A stretch of DNA of 64,000 bases from CAXBCP01 sp047638395 (GCA_047638395.1 JBLIMV010000018.1:65515-129514), one strand, 5' to 3'. Positions 33,685-42,047 are shown, counted from the stretch's first letter. Numbers and translations are program-made. Notes: generated from the letters alone by a model not told the origin.

Positions 33685-34632
33685 TTATTCGGGGCTGACA
33701 GCCGCCCCGGATATCTGTTTCAGGGTCCAGATCAGGGCCGATGGGTCGGCTTTCCCCTTTCCCGCGATATCGAGCGCACTGCCATGCGCCACCGACGAAA
33801 ACAGGATCGGTGTGCCGATGGCGAATGCCGCGGTCCCGGTAAAACCAATCAGTTTTGCCGGGATATGGCCCTGATCGTGAAACATCACGGTATAAGCGTC
33901 GAAGCTTTTATCCAGGTACATCGTATCGGCGCCAAACGGCCCGGATGCATCTATGCCCGCGTTTCGGGCCTCCTCGATGGCAGGTGCCACGATATCGATG
34001 TCGTCACTGCCGAAAAGCCCGCCTTCCCCTGCATGGGGATCAATACCGGACACCGCAATCCGCGGCTCGGCAATTCCTATGCGTTTTAGCGCGGCGTCGG
34101 CAGCCTTCAGCGTCCGGACTATCCGCTCCCGGTCGATCATGTCCAGCGCGACGCGAACGCCGACGTGGAGCGTCACATGGGCGATCCGCAACCGGTCAGA
34201 GACCAGCATCATAAAGACATCATCCGGGTCAGTGCCCGTCCGCTTGGCCACATAGGACGGATATCCATCGAACTCGATCCCGGCCGATTTAATCGACGAC
34301 TGGGTCTGCGGACAGGCGACAACCGCGTCCACCTCTCCTGCCGTCGCCATATCAATGGCACGGCCGGCATATTCAAGGATCGCGCGTCCACACGCAGCAT
34401 CGCTTTCACCCGGTGTCAGGAAATTCACATTCATCGCGCCCAGATCGACGATGTTTTCCGGCGGCTTTTTACGCAGCGTATGGGCATAACGCGCGAGGAC
34501 CTCGATATCGCCGACGATCACCGGCTCACAGAATTCCCGAACACCACTGTTCAGGGCCGCTTTGAGCGCGATTTCGGGGCCAATGCCGGCAGGGTCGCCG
34601 ATAGCGATGGCAATGCGGGGTTTTGCGGTCAA
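33685..34632 (-). CDS. PdxA-family dehydrogenase, probable TphB-like dihydrodiol dehydrogenase
   Basis: A 315-aa PdxA-superfamily NAD-dependent dehydrogenase. Typical motifs are IAIGDPAGIGPE (residues 8-19), the metal histidines in HVTLHVGVR and MFHDQGHIPAKL, and SGIDPHAGEGG. PdxA proper oxidises 4-hydroxythreonine phosphate in vitamin B6 synthesis, but homologues such as TphB oxidatively decarboxylate cis-dihydrodiol dicarboxylates to protocatechuate. Location directly behind the dioxygenase beta and alpha genes, in the same direction with a 9-bp gap, favours the TphB-type role. The start is TTG 34632, preceded by AGGA; the nearby ATG is out of frame. True PdxA remains possible. Confidence 0.85.
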   Translation of the reverse strand: MTAKPRIAIAIGDPAGIGPEIALKAALNSGVREFCEPVIVGDIEVLARYAHTLRKKPPENIVDLGAMNVNFLTPGESDAACGRAILEYAGRAIDMATAGEVDAVVACPQTQSSIKSAGIEFDGYPSYVAKRTGTDPDDVFMMLVSDRLRIAHVTLHVGVRVALDMIDRERIVRTLKAADAALKRIGIAEPRIAVSGIDPHAGEGGLFGSDDIDIVAPAIEEARNAGIDASGPFGADTMYLDKSFDAYTVMFHDQGHIPAKLIGFTGTAAFAIGTPILFSSVAHGSALDIAGKGKADPSALIWTLKQISGAAVSPE

Positions 34633-34641
34633 AAGGACATC

Positions 34642-35142
34642 CTAGATGGGAATGACGATAAGGGTATCGATCCGGTTGGAGTCGCAGACCACGATACGGC
34701 TTTTGAACCGGGCCACGCTGCCGCCCGTGCTGTCCGGCACAACAATCTCATCGATATATTTCCCGGTGCAGAATACCGCCATATCGCCTTCCTGCATGAT
34801 CCTGACGAGCAGAAAAGATGTCTCAACGCTGAATACATCCCCACTCTGCCCCACCACCCGCGTGCCCGACACGATATGCCGGTAGGTGTGCGGCTCAAAC
34901 ACGTTCGCTTCTCGTAGCGCGAGGATACGATCGTGCAGCATGCCCTTACTGGAACAGTCCATGATGCCGACAACGCGGCCCTTGTCATGGTTTTCGCGGT
35001 TGATGATCCGGTAGCTGCAATCGTCCGTGAAAAAATCCGCCCAGGATTCAAGCCGGTCATCGTCGATCGCATGCGCATACTCGATAATCAGATCGTTTAT
35101 GATCTGACGCGCATCGCCGGAAACACTGATTGATCCATCCAT
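34642..35142 (-). CDS. ring-hydroxylating dioxygenase beta subunit
   Basis: A 166-aa small subunit of an aromatic-ring-hydroxylating dioxygenase, with the NTF2/SnoaL-like cone fold that stabilises the alpha3beta3 hexamer. Family features are an N-terminal helix INDLIIEYAHAIDDDRLESWADFFTDD split around Tyr-Ala, YRIINREN, and the DRILALREANVFEPHTYRHIVSG segment. It begins 2 bp after the alpha gene and is followed by the PdxA-like gene. It carries no redox centre itself. The tight coupling to alpha leaves little doubt about the assignment. Confidence 0.93.
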   Translation of the reverse strand: MDGSISVSGDARQIINDLIIEYAHAIDDDRLESWADFFTDDCSYRIINRENHDKGRVVGIMDCSSKGMLHDRILALREANVFEPHTYRHIVSGTRVVGQSGDVFSVETSFLLVRIMQEGDMAVFCTGKYIDEIVVPDSTGGSVARFKSRIVVCDSNRIDTLIVIPI

Positions 35143-35144
35143 AA

Positions 35145-36386
35145 TCAGATCCCCATGCAGTCGCGGTAGCCCTGCCAGAAACCGCGGATAGACACCTCCG
35201 TCGCGCGGCCCTCGGCACTGGGTTCAATACCCCGGCCACCCATCTGAACGATCGTGGACTTGTCCTGGTCCCGTTTCGTGCCCCGTTGAATCCAGCCACC
35301 AACGACGCCGTCTTCCATCGAGATCACCCCACCGGGGCCAATCATGTTGGATTGCTTAATTCTAATTTCTCTTTGTTCTTCAGTATCTTCCGGAACCCCG
35401 AACACCCACCACATTAACTCACATTCCTCAGGCCCCTTGGGCAGGCACAGACGCAGCGCCAACGAATTGCTGATCTGCTGGACCACGAAGTTCGGATACA
35501 CCGACTGAATGGCCAGCGTCGTCCCACAGTCGAATTCGCGCCAACCTTTCACCAGCGTCGGGTCGGCAAGCGTATAGCCATCCTTTACCGCGCGGAGCTT
35601 CTTTGAATCGTACTCCGCCTCTTCCCTGTCGGTCTCGGCGATCGAATAACTGATGTGATGCCAACCACCATCGGACAGCTTGATACCGCCCTTCATGGAG
35701 AGCCGGTTGATCCGGAACGTCGCCTGGAACATGTGCAGGATGCTGGCGTGATAGGAATCCCGCACGTTCTCCATATACAGCTTCCAGTTATTTGGCATGT
35801 ACTGGCTGTAAGTACCGAGCAAGACCATGCCACGGCCCACGACCCGGTCGATATTCTCGACCATCTCTTCGCCGAGCCATTCGGTCAGCGGCGCGACCTC
35901 ATCGGAGAACGTGGCGAAGACCAAACCGGCATAGACTTCACATTTCAGACGCTGCATCCCGTGCTCTTCGTGCTTGAAGTCGTCGGGCATACCGCCTTGT
36001 TTTCCGACACCTTTGCCGAATGCGACACTCTTCAGATTCCCCTGAAGGTCATAGCGCCAGTTGTGATAAACGCAGGTTAGCTCCTCTGTATGGCCTTCCT
36101 TGGCGATACACACGAGATTGCCGCGGTGAGCGCAGCGGTTGACGATAACCTGAACCTCCCCTTCGAGGTCACGCAGCACGATAACCGGCGTATCGCCGAT
36201 ATAGGTCGTTTGGTAATCGCCGGGCTTCGCGATCTCATCCGCCATGCCGACAAAGCTCCAGATCGGCCCCCGAAAAAGACGTTGCTGCTCCTCCTCGTAA
36301 ATGTCGGGGTCTGTGTATATCTGAATGGGTATCCGGCTGACCCCATCATCGGGCCAGGTCACGAGATCTTTAATATCCGTCGCCAT
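35145..36386 (-). CDS. Rieske aromatic-acid dioxygenase alpha subunit (TphA2/AndAc-like)
   Basis: A 413-aa catalytic subunit of a ring-hydroxylating dioxygenase. The Rieske centre is Cys85-x-His87 (NRCAHRGN) and Cys105-x2-His108 (CVYHNW). The catalytic domain has the bridging Asp210 and iron ligands His213 and His218 (VRDSYHASILHMF) behind PNNWKLYMENV. The GKGVGKQGGMPDDF and NRLSMKGG segments resemble remembered terephthalate (TphA2) and three-component anthranilate (AndAc) dioxygenases more than benzoate or naphthalene types, so an aromatic carboxylate is the likely substrate. A GAGGCGG site precedes the ATG. It is divergent from a FadR-type regulator with a palindromic operator between them. 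Confidence 0.92.
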   Translation of the reverse strand: MATDIKDLVTWPDDGVSRIPIQIYTDPDIYEEEQQRLFRGPIWSFVGMADEIAKPGDYQTTYIGDTPVIVLRDLEGEVQVIVNRCAHRGNLVCIAKEGHTEELTCVYHNWRYDLQGNLKSVAFGKGVGKQGGMPDDFKHEEHGMQRLKCEVYAGLVFATFSDEVAPLTEWLGEEMVENIDRVVGRGMVLLGTYSQYMPNNWKLYMENVRDSYHASILHMFQATFRINRLSMKGGIKLSDGGWHHISYSIAETDREEAEYDSKKLRAVKDGYTLADPTLVKGWREFDCGTTLAIQSVYPNFVVQQISNSLALRLCLPKGPEECELMWWVFGVPEDTEEQREIRIKQSNMIGPGGVISMEDGVVGGWIQRGTKRDQDKSTIVQMGGRGIEPSAEGRATEVSIRGFWQGYRDCMGI

Positions 36387-36497
36387 TTTATCCGCCTCTT
36401 CGAACTTTCATCAGAAGTGTAATGCCTTCAGGGCCAGCCGTCATGACACCTGGCGGGTACTCGCCGTTTGTCGATATTAAACTTGCCCAGCCTATCT

Positions 36498-36512
36498 ATT
36501 GGTACTACCATT
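36498..36512. promoter_or_regulatory. palindromic GntR-type operator TGGTA-C-TACCA
   Basis: ATTGGTACTACCATT (36498-36512) contains a perfect TGGTA/TACCA inverted repeat around one base. It matches the TTGGTnnnACCAA pattern of FadR-subfamily GntR regulators such as PdhR and LldR. It lies 52 bp before the FadR-like gene and 112 bp before the dioxygenase alpha gene, placed to control both directions. Confidence 0.65.
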
Positions 36513-36563
36513 AAACCATTGTGACAGATCAGGTCAACAGCAACATTATGACGAGAACGCTCC

Positions 36564-37280
36564 ATGGATAATTTCGCCCCTGTCCGCACCGAGCGCACGT
36601 TCGAAGTAATTGCCAACAAGGTCCGCGAGCAGATCAGGAATGGGAAACTCCGCACCGGCGACAAACTGCCGCCGGAACGGGAGCTGGCCCAGCAATTCGG
36701 CACCAGCAGGAATGCCGTGCGTGAAGCGCTGAGGTCGCTCGAGCACGCCGGCCTCATTTCCCTGCACAAAGGCGCCCACGGCGGCGCATTCATCACTGAC
36801 GGCGATCCCAGCGCGGTTGCGCAGTCAATGGAAGACCTGATGTATCTAGGCGGAATCAACCTCGCCGATGTCACGGAATCGCGCCTGTCGGTCGAGACCG
36901 CCATCGTGGAAATAGCCGCTGCCAAGGGAACAACCGCAGATTTCGACCGCCTTGATCAGAATATCGACCAGGTCGAGGAACTTACCCAGGCCCGCGATAT
37001 GGACGCCAAGGCCGACCTGAACATGGAATTCCACGTTTTGCTGGCTGAGGCGACCGGAAACCCGGTTCTCGTTCTGATCATGAGAACACTCATGGACCTG
37101 CTGCGGTCGGTCCATCGCCCCATCACCGCCGAGGATACGGTAGACATCATTAAATCACGCCGCCGTTTCATGCAGTTACTGCGGAACCGGAAAGCGGCAC
37201 CGGCGGCAGCTGAGATGAAGGATCACCTGTCCCGGCTGCACGATCTCTTTTCCCGCACCGAAATGCCCAATAGCGGTTGA
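36564..37280 (+). CDS. FadR-family (FCD) GntR transcriptional regulator
   Basis: A 238-aa regulator with an N-terminal winged helix-turn-helix (about residues 8-75; GDKLPPERELAQQFGTSRNAVREALRSLEHAGLI) and a C-terminal all-helical FCD effector domain (about 90-225) with the metal-binding type histidine in LNMEFHVLLAEATGN. FCD regulators sense carboxylates and usually repress. It is divergent from the dioxygenase operon and directly upstream of its ferredoxin gene, with a perfect TGGTA/TACCA operator in between, so it probably controls the ring-hydroxylating genes in response to the aromatic acid or a pathway acid, and itself. Confidence 0.93.
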   Translation: MDNFAPVRTERTFEVIANKVREQIRNGKLRTGDKLPPERELAQQFGTSRNAVREALRSLEHAGLISLHKGAHGGAFITDGDPSAVAQSMEDLMYLGGINLADVTESRLSVETAIVEIAAAKGTTADFDRLDQNIDQVEELTQARDMDAKADLNMEFHVLLAEATGNPVLVLIMRTLMDLLRSVHRPITAEDTVDIIKSRRRFMQLLRNRKAAPAAAEMKDHLSRLHDLFSRTEMPNSG

Positions 37281-37363
37281 GGGGCGCTCAACGCTTGAGT
37301 AAACTCCGCCGGTCATTGGCGCGGATCCGCGTACCATCACAATCAACAAACACGGAATGAATC

Positions 37364-37687
37364 ATGAGTGACGTAACGTTTCACACAGTTGCAAAAACCA
37401 CCCAGCTTGAAGAAGACGAGGCCGTGCAGGTTCTTGTCGAGGGCAAAGAAGTCTCGATCATCAATCTTGGCGGCGAATTCTACGCCATGGACGATATCTG
37501 CAGCCACGCCTATGCGTCCATGTCTGACGGCTATATTGAGGGCGACTGCATCGAGTGCCCGCTGCACGGCGCCCAGTTCAATATCAAGACCGGCAAAGCG
37601 GAAACACCGCCGGCCACCGTCGATCTCGCCACCTATGAGGTCAAGATCGATGGCGACGATATCCTCGTTGGCCTGCCGAACGCCTGA
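37364..37687 (+). CDS. Rieske-type ferredoxin of the dioxygenase system
   Basis: A 107-aa soluble Rieske [2Fe-2S] ferredoxin that carries electrons from the reductase to the oxygenase. Ligands are Cys46-x-His48 (ICSHAYA) and Cys65-x2-His68 (CPLHGAQF) with the normal 16-residue spacing. The size and sequence resemble BphA3/AndAb ferredoxins. It lies 14 bp upstream of the ferredoxin reductase gene and 83 bp after the regulator gene. A perfect CGCGGATCCGCG palindrome lies in the leader, of uncertain meaning. Confidence 0.93.
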   Translation: MSDVTFHTVAKTTQLEEDEAVQVLVEGKEVSIINLGGEFYAMDDICSHAYASMSDGYIEGDCIECPLHGAQFNIKTGKAETPPATVDLATYEVKIDGDDILVGLPNA

Positions 37688-37701
37688 TTGGGTCCAATCC
37701 T

Positions 37702-38928
37702 ATGACGACTGACCAGACATTCGTTGTTATCGGCGCCGGCCAGGCCGGCGGCTGGACTGCCAAGACCCTGCGTGACGAGGGCTTTGAAGGGCGCGTCATC
37801 ATCATCGGCGACGAGAATTTCGCGCCGCATGAACGTCCGCCCCTTTCCAAGGAAGTCCTGCTTGGCAATGCCGATAAGGACGTCTGTCTGCTCTGGCCGC
37901 CCGGCACCCTGGAAGACGCCGGCATAGAACTGCGTCTTGGGGAGTCCGTCAGCGCTATCGATACCGACAGTCATACCCTGTCGCTCAGCAACGGGGAGAC
38001 CATCGGCTGGACCAAGCTGATGATCGCAACGGGCGGGCGCGCCCGCACGCTGCCCGTCGACGGCGCCGATCTCGACGGTGTCTACACGTTGCGCACCATC
38101 GAGGACGCGGAAGGTATCCGTGCCCGGCTGGTAAGCGGCGCGAACGTGCTGGTCGTCGGCGCCGGCTGGATCGGCCTTGAAGTCGCGGCCGCGGCACGAA
38201 AAAGCGACGCAAACGCCACCGTCATTGAGCTTGCAGACCGTGTCTGCGCCCGTGCGCTGACCGAGGAGATGTCTGCCTGGGTTCATGCGCTACATATACG
38301 TCACGGTGTGGACATCCGGCTGTCGGCGGCATTTGAACGGTTTGAGGGCGACGGCAAGCTGGAACGGGTGGTGCTCGGCGACGGGACCACCCTGCCCTGC
38401 GATGTCGCCGTTGTCGGTATCGGCCTGATACCGAATACGGAATTGGCAGAACAGGCCGGCCTCACCATCGATAACGGGATCGTCGTCGACGAACACGGAC
38501 AGACATCGCATCCGGATATCTTCGCGGCCGGCGACGTGACCAACCATCCCAATCCCCTGCTCGGCCGGCGTGTACGGCTGGAATCCTGGGAAAATGCACA
38601 AAACCAGGCCATCAATGCGGCCAAGGCGATGCTGGGCACTCTACAGCCCTACGCCGAGATCCCCTGGTTCTGGTCCGACCAGTATGACGCCAATATCCAA
38701 ATGATGGGGCTCCCCGAAGACTGGGATGAAACCGTTACCCGCGGCGACCGGGACACCGGTGCGTTCATCGAGTTTTATCTGAAAGACGGTGAAATTCAGG
38801 GTGCCGCGGCGATCAACAACCCGCGGGATCTACGATTCACACGCCGCCTGATGATGTCCGGCAAAAAATTCGACGCGGCATCTCTGGCAGACCCGGATGT
38901 GAAACTGCAGAAGCTCCTGAAGGGCTAA
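37702..38928 (+). CDS. ferredoxin reductase (BphA4/AndAa-type)
   Basis: A 408-aa FAD- and NAD(P)H-dependent reductase for the Rieske ferredoxin. It has the FAD dinucleotide fold GAGQAGGWTAKTL at the N-terminus, PHERPPLSKEVLLG, a second nucleotide fold VVGAGWIGLEVAAAAR (about residues 150-165), and DIFAAGDVTNHPN near 280 for the FAD ribityl contact. The C-terminal dimer/ferredoxin-interface domain includes WFWSDQYDANIQMMG. With the ferredoxin and the divergent alpha/beta pair it completes a three-component dioxygenase. Confidence 0.94.
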   Translation: MTTDQTFVVIGAGQAGGWTAKTLRDEGFEGRVIIIGDENFAPHERPPLSKEVLLGNADKDVCLLWPPGTLEDAGIELRLGESVSAIDTDSHTLSLSNGETIGWTKLMIATGGRARTLPVDGADLDGVYTLRTIEDAEGIRARLVSGANVLVVGAGWIGLEVAAAARKSDANATVIELADRVCARALTEEMSAWVHALHIRHGVDIRLSAAFERFEGDGKLERVVLGDGTTLPCDVAVVGIGLIPNTELAEQAGLTIDNGIVVDEHGQTSHPDIFAAGDVTNHPNPLLGRRVRLESWENAQNQAINAAKAMLGTLQPYAEIPWFWSDQYDANIQMMGLPEDWDETVTRGDRDTGAFIEFYLKDGEIQGAAAINNPRDLRFTRRLMMSGKKFDAASLADPDVKLQKLLKG

Positions 38929-38943
38929 CGCCGCCCGCGCGCC

Positions 38944-39381
38944 CTAGAGCAGACCCAGCGCACGTAATTCTTCCGCCATCTCGACGGGCATGTCGTCAGA
39001 CTGATCAAGGCCACCAATCGCATCTACCGGCGCGTCTGCGGGGTCGAGATAGCGCCATCCCTGAAACGCGCGATGCGGGCGGGCACGCAGCGGGACCAGT
39101 TCCCGGTCGAATATCAGCGCACACCGCGGCAAACCTTTATGATTGATTGCCGTATCGATATCGACGATGCGTTGTCGTGCACGGACGGCCCCTTTAATGA
39201 CCCAATAGATGGACCCACCGTCGAGAACTTCGTCGCTGCGCCGCGGCGTCGATCGCGTTAGATGACGCAAAACCGCCGTCTCGCCTGTCGCAGCGGCAGC
39301 AGCCAGGCGGGCTGTCTGGCGCTCGGACAGATGTGAAAGGCTTTCGATACCGACTGCGAGTTTGATCAGATGAACCGTCAT
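38944..39381 (-). CDS. DUF1489 family protein
   Basis: A 145-aa protein of DUF1489, a family of unknown function that is largely alphaproteobacterial. It carries the family's HLTRSTPRRSDEVLDGGSIYWVIKG core, the VRARQRIVDID segment, and FQGWRYLDPADAP near the C-terminus. It has no signal or membrane helix. I start at ATG 39381 (MTVHLIKLAVG); an earlier start at 39426 adds residues not found in the family. It is convergent with the ferredoxin reductase gene and downstream of the Hpt-like gene. It is a lineage marker rather than a functional clue. Confidence 0.85.
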   Translation of the reverse strand: MTVHLIKLAVGIESLSHLSERQTARLAAAAATGETAVLRHLTRSTPRRSDEVLDGGSIYWVIKGAVRARQRIVDIDTAINHKGLPRCALIFDRELVPLRARPHRAFQGWRYLDPADAPVDAIGGLDQSDDMPVEMAEELRALGLL

Positions 39382-39447
39382 GCCGCCAATATTATAGATC
39401 GACAGCACCCGGACCAGCGCCGACAACGAGAAAGCTGTGGAAAAGCC

Positions 39448-39930
39448 TCAATCTTCCTTGAGAACCAGTTTCCGCAGCCCATCGACAATCTGATTGCCGA
39501 TTTTGCCCCCATCGCCCTTGATATCCTGCCGGAGTACCGCCTGCATCGCATCGACATGGGCACAAATGATCTCGAAGTCGCGGTTGCTGAGTGTTTCGCG
39601 CGCTTCCATGAACTTATTCAGCAAATCGCCAATCGATGTGATCAGGTCATAACCGAAGCCGCCCCCCTGTCCTTTCAGATCGAGGGCGCACTTATAGATT
39701 TCCGCAATCGCCTGGGGGAGCGTTTCTGCATCGCTCTGAGCGCTCGCAATAGCGTCTCGCAGGCCGTCGATGTCTTTTTGCGCCCAACTGGGATAGTCGC
39801 TCTGCAAATCGTCGACAGCTTGCTCGGCGTCGCGAAGGACGTTGGGATCGATCTTCACCGGGCCACTGCCGGTTTTCGCCTTTTCCAGCGGGTTTGGCGG
39901 TGTAATCGTTTGGGCAGCGGATCCACTCAT
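39448..39930 (-). CDS. Hpt-like protein lacking the phospho-acceptor histidine
   Basis: A 160-aa helical protein of the alphaproteobacterial Hpt-like family that normally carries an AHD-[IL]-KGQG-SFGY motif and relays phosphate. Here the matching segment reads CALDLKGQGGGFGY, with Leu83 (codon CTC) where the histidine codon CAC is expected, so a single base change has removed the phospho-acceptor. The C-terminal IKGDGGKIGNQIVDGL segment is also family-like. It starts 10 bp after the response regulator gene and is surely co-expressed with it. It may bind the receiver without phosphotransfer. The family comparison is from memory. Confidence 0.7.
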   Translation of the reverse strand: MSGSAAQTITPPNPLEKAKTGSGPVKIDPNVLRDAEQAVDDLQSDYPSWAQKDIDGLRDAIASAQSDAETLPQAIAEIYKCALDLKGQGGGFGYDLITSIGDLLNKFMEARETLSNRDFEIICAHVDAMQAVLRQDIKGDGGKIGNQIVDGLRKLVLKED

Positions 39931-39940
39931 TTCAATCCCC

Positions 39941-40492
39941 TCAACTTAACAGCGCTTCTTCGGGCGACATTTGAGCAGCAGCGCCGGCAGCAGAATTACC
40001 GGTACGTTGTTCGGCGACACCAGTTGGCGGTCCGATATCCTGCCGTCGACGGTCGGGTCCGAAGTAGTGCTCGGTCTTGATAAACGGCCGGGGGTTTTCA
40101 ATAATCTTGATCAGCCTGGCCAGCAGCGATTTAGCAGACACTGGCTTGGTTAAAAAATCATGTACGCCACAATCCCGCGCCTCCCGGACGCGCGTCGTGT
40201 CCGAATGTCCTGACAGCATGATGATCGGAAGATACCGGATTGCGTCGACCGACGAATGGCGAAGCGTTTTGACCAGGGTCGTCCCGTCCATGGGCTCCAT
40301 ATGCCAGTCCGTGATCAGGATATCAGGCTCAAACGCATCAATGTGCGCGACGGCGGTTTCTCCATCGCCAACTTCCTTGATCTTCTTGATTCCCAATGCA
40401 CGCATAATGGAACAGAGCAGCGAGCGCATATGACGGTTGTCATCAACGATCATCACGGCAAGTTGCGAGAAATCTACAGGGGATGCAGTCAT
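39941..40492 (-). CDS. CheY-like response regulator with C-terminal tail
   Basis: A 183-aa protein with an N-terminal receiver (about residues 10-130): acidic pair Asp17/Asp18, phospho-acceptor Asp62 (ILITDWHMEP), SGHSD switch threonine/serine near 94-97 and Lys116 (FLTKPVSA). The tail (131-183) contains FGPDRRRQ and is Gly/Ala-rich, with no recognisable output domain. The DNRHMRSLLCSIMRALG helix is typical of alphaproteobacterial regulators paired with Hpt-like proteins, one of which follows 10 bp downstream. A TTAA-N7-TTAA site lies 83 bp upstream of the start, suggesting CtrA control. Confidence 0.92.
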   Translation of the reverse strand: MTASPVDFSQLAVMIVDDNRHMRSLLCSIMRALGIKKIKEVGDGETAVAHIDAFEPDILITDWHMEPMDGTTLVKTLRHSSVDAIRYLPIIMLSGHSDTTRVREARDCGVHDFLTKPVSAKSLLARLIKIIENPRPFIKTEHYFGPDRRRQDIGPPTGVAEQRTGNSAAGAAAQMSPEEALLS

Positions 40493-40574
40493 CGTCTCTC
40501 CCTACCGGCACGCGGGACAAGAGCTAGACGCCAGAAGGCGGCGAATGTCCTGTTTCTGTCTTACACGGGAGACC

Positions 40575-40589
40575 TTAAACGCCGGTTAA
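40575..40589. promoter_or_regulatory. CtrA-type box TTAA-N7-TTAA
   Basis: TTAA at 40575-40578 and 40586-40589 with exactly seven bases between (ACGCCGG) match the alphaproteobacterial CtrA consensus. It sits in the 151-bp gap between mgtE and the response regulator gene, upstream of the latter. Chance occurrence somewhere in 64 kb is not negligible, but the intergenic location before a signalling gene is supportive. Confidence 0.55.
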
Positions 40590-40643
40590 GTCTTTTCATC
40601 AGTCAGCAAATCCGGCGCCCGATTTCTGGAAAAAACCGCGACT

Positions 40644-42047
40644 TCAGATCAGGAACCAGGTTCCGAGGCCGAGAAAGGCCAAAAACGCGACAACATCCGT
40701 AATCGTCGTCAAAAACACGCCGGATGCGATTGCGGGGTCGAACCGGGTACGCGACAGGCCAAGCGGAATCGCGGCCCCTGCCAGGCCGGCGATAATCATC
40801 GTGATAACCATCGCTGCCGCCATCACGGCGCCAATGGCCATGCTGCCTGACCAGATAGAGGCAATTACGCCGATGATCAGTGCGAACAGCAGGCCGTTAA
40901 ACGTCCCGACCAGCACCTCTTTCGACAGAACCCGAAATGCATTCGCGGTCGTGAGCTCCTTCATGGCAATCGCGCGCACTGCAACTGTCAGCGTCTGCGT
41001 TCCCGCATTACCGCCCATTGAGGCCGCAATCGGCATCAATACGGCGAGCATCACGACCTGCTCAATGGTTCCCTGAAACAGACCGATCACCACCGATGCC
41101 AGCACTGCCGTTATCAGATTGACGAAGAGCCACGTAAAACGCGATTTACCGGTATCAAGAACGGCCGCATAAAGGTCGTCCTCCTGCACGCCACCAAGGC
41201 GCATGATGTCTTCTTCGGCTTCCTGATGGATAACATCGACGATATCGTCAATCGTGATCACACCGATCAAACGCTCGGAATCATCGACAACCGGCGCGGA
41301 CACCAGATCCTGCTGCGCAAAGACGTAGGCGACTTCTTCCTGGTCCATCTGAACCGGGACAGAGACGAATTCCTCGATCATGATATCGCGCACTTTCACA
41401 GGGCGCTTGGCACGCAGAATTCTGTTCAAGGCGACATAACCGATCAGCCGGTGGCGCGGGTCGACGACGAAAACATCGTAGAAATCATCCGGCAGGTCGT
41501 CACTTTCGCGCAGGAAGTCGATCACTTCGCCGACGGTCCAGAATGCTGGAACGGCGACGAATTCGCGCTGCATCAGCCGGCCGGCGCTCTCTTCCGGGAA
41601 GGCCAGGCCTTCTTCGAGCATTGACCGAAGCGCGAAGGAGATAGCATGCAGCACACGGCGCTGCTTGGTTTCTTCAAGCGTCGAAATCAGGTTTAGAGCA
41701 TCGTCGGAATCGAGCGTCGCGATGGCTTTTGCGATGGTTTCGGTGCCAAGCTGTTCGGCAACTTCGTCGCGAACCGTTTCATCCAGTTCGGCGAGAATTT
41801 CGGGGTCGAACTTCGGACGCAACAACTCTACGAGTTGGGTCCGCATCGGCCCGCGAAGCATTTCGATAAGATCCGCGATCTCGGCGGGGTGCAGCGGCTC
41901 AACGATTTCGAGGATCGCTGCCCCATCGTCGGAATCGAGGGCGACGATGGCATCGCGGATAACATCCGGGTTCAAGCCGAGAAGATCCGCTGCCTGAACC
42001 GGCAGGACGTCGTCGCTAACCTCAACGTTGGCTGCTGTCTCCGCCAT
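40644..42047 (-). CDS. mgtE: magnesium transporter MgtE
   Basis: A 467-aa Mg2+ channel/transporter. The N-terminal MgtE_N superhelical domain (about residues 35-135; repeated ELVELLRP- and LDSDDALNLI-like helices) is followed by a tandem CBS pair (about 150-270; VPVQMDQEEVAYVFAQQDLVSAPVVDD) that senses cytoplasmic Mg2+, and by five membrane helices (about 300-465) with the pore motif PIAASMGGNAGTQTL. Full length and intact. It is monocistronic, with a gap on each side, lying upstream of the response regulator gene and downstream of the tRNA-Leu terminator. Confidence 0.96.
   Translation of the reverse strand: MAETAANVEVSDDVLPVQAADLLGLNPDVIRDAIVALDSDDGAAILEIVEPLHPAEIADLIEMLRGPMRTQLVELLRPKFDPEILAELDETVRDEVAEQLGTETIAKAIATLDSDDALNLISTLEETKQRRVLHAISFALRSMLEEGLAFPEESAGRLMQREFVAVPAFWTVGEVIDFLRESDDLPDDFYDVFVVDPRHRLIGYVALNRILRAKRPVKVRDIMIEEFVSVPVQMDQEEVAYVFAQQDLVSAPVVDDSERLIGVITIDDIVDVIHQEAEEDIMRLGGVQEDDLYAAVLDTGKSRFTWLFVNLITAVLASVVIGLFQGTIEQVVMLAVLMPIAASMGGNAGTQTLTVAVRAIAMKELTTANAFRVLSKEVLVGTFNGLLFALIIGVIASIWSGSMAIGAVMAAAMVITMIIAGLAGAAIPLGLSRTRFDPAIASGVFLTTITDVVAFLAFLGLGTWFLI

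Noticed and set aside
33690..33710. CGGGGC/GCCCCG hairpin at the dmpH-PdxA-like junction as a terminator
   Set aside because: It lies inside the PdxA-like coding end and is not followed by a clear T run on either strand.
37331..37345. CGCGGATCCGCG palindrome before the ferredoxin gene as an operator
   Set aside because: It is a perfect palindrome, but GC-rich palindromes are frequent in this genome and nothing else supports regulation there; kept only as a note.
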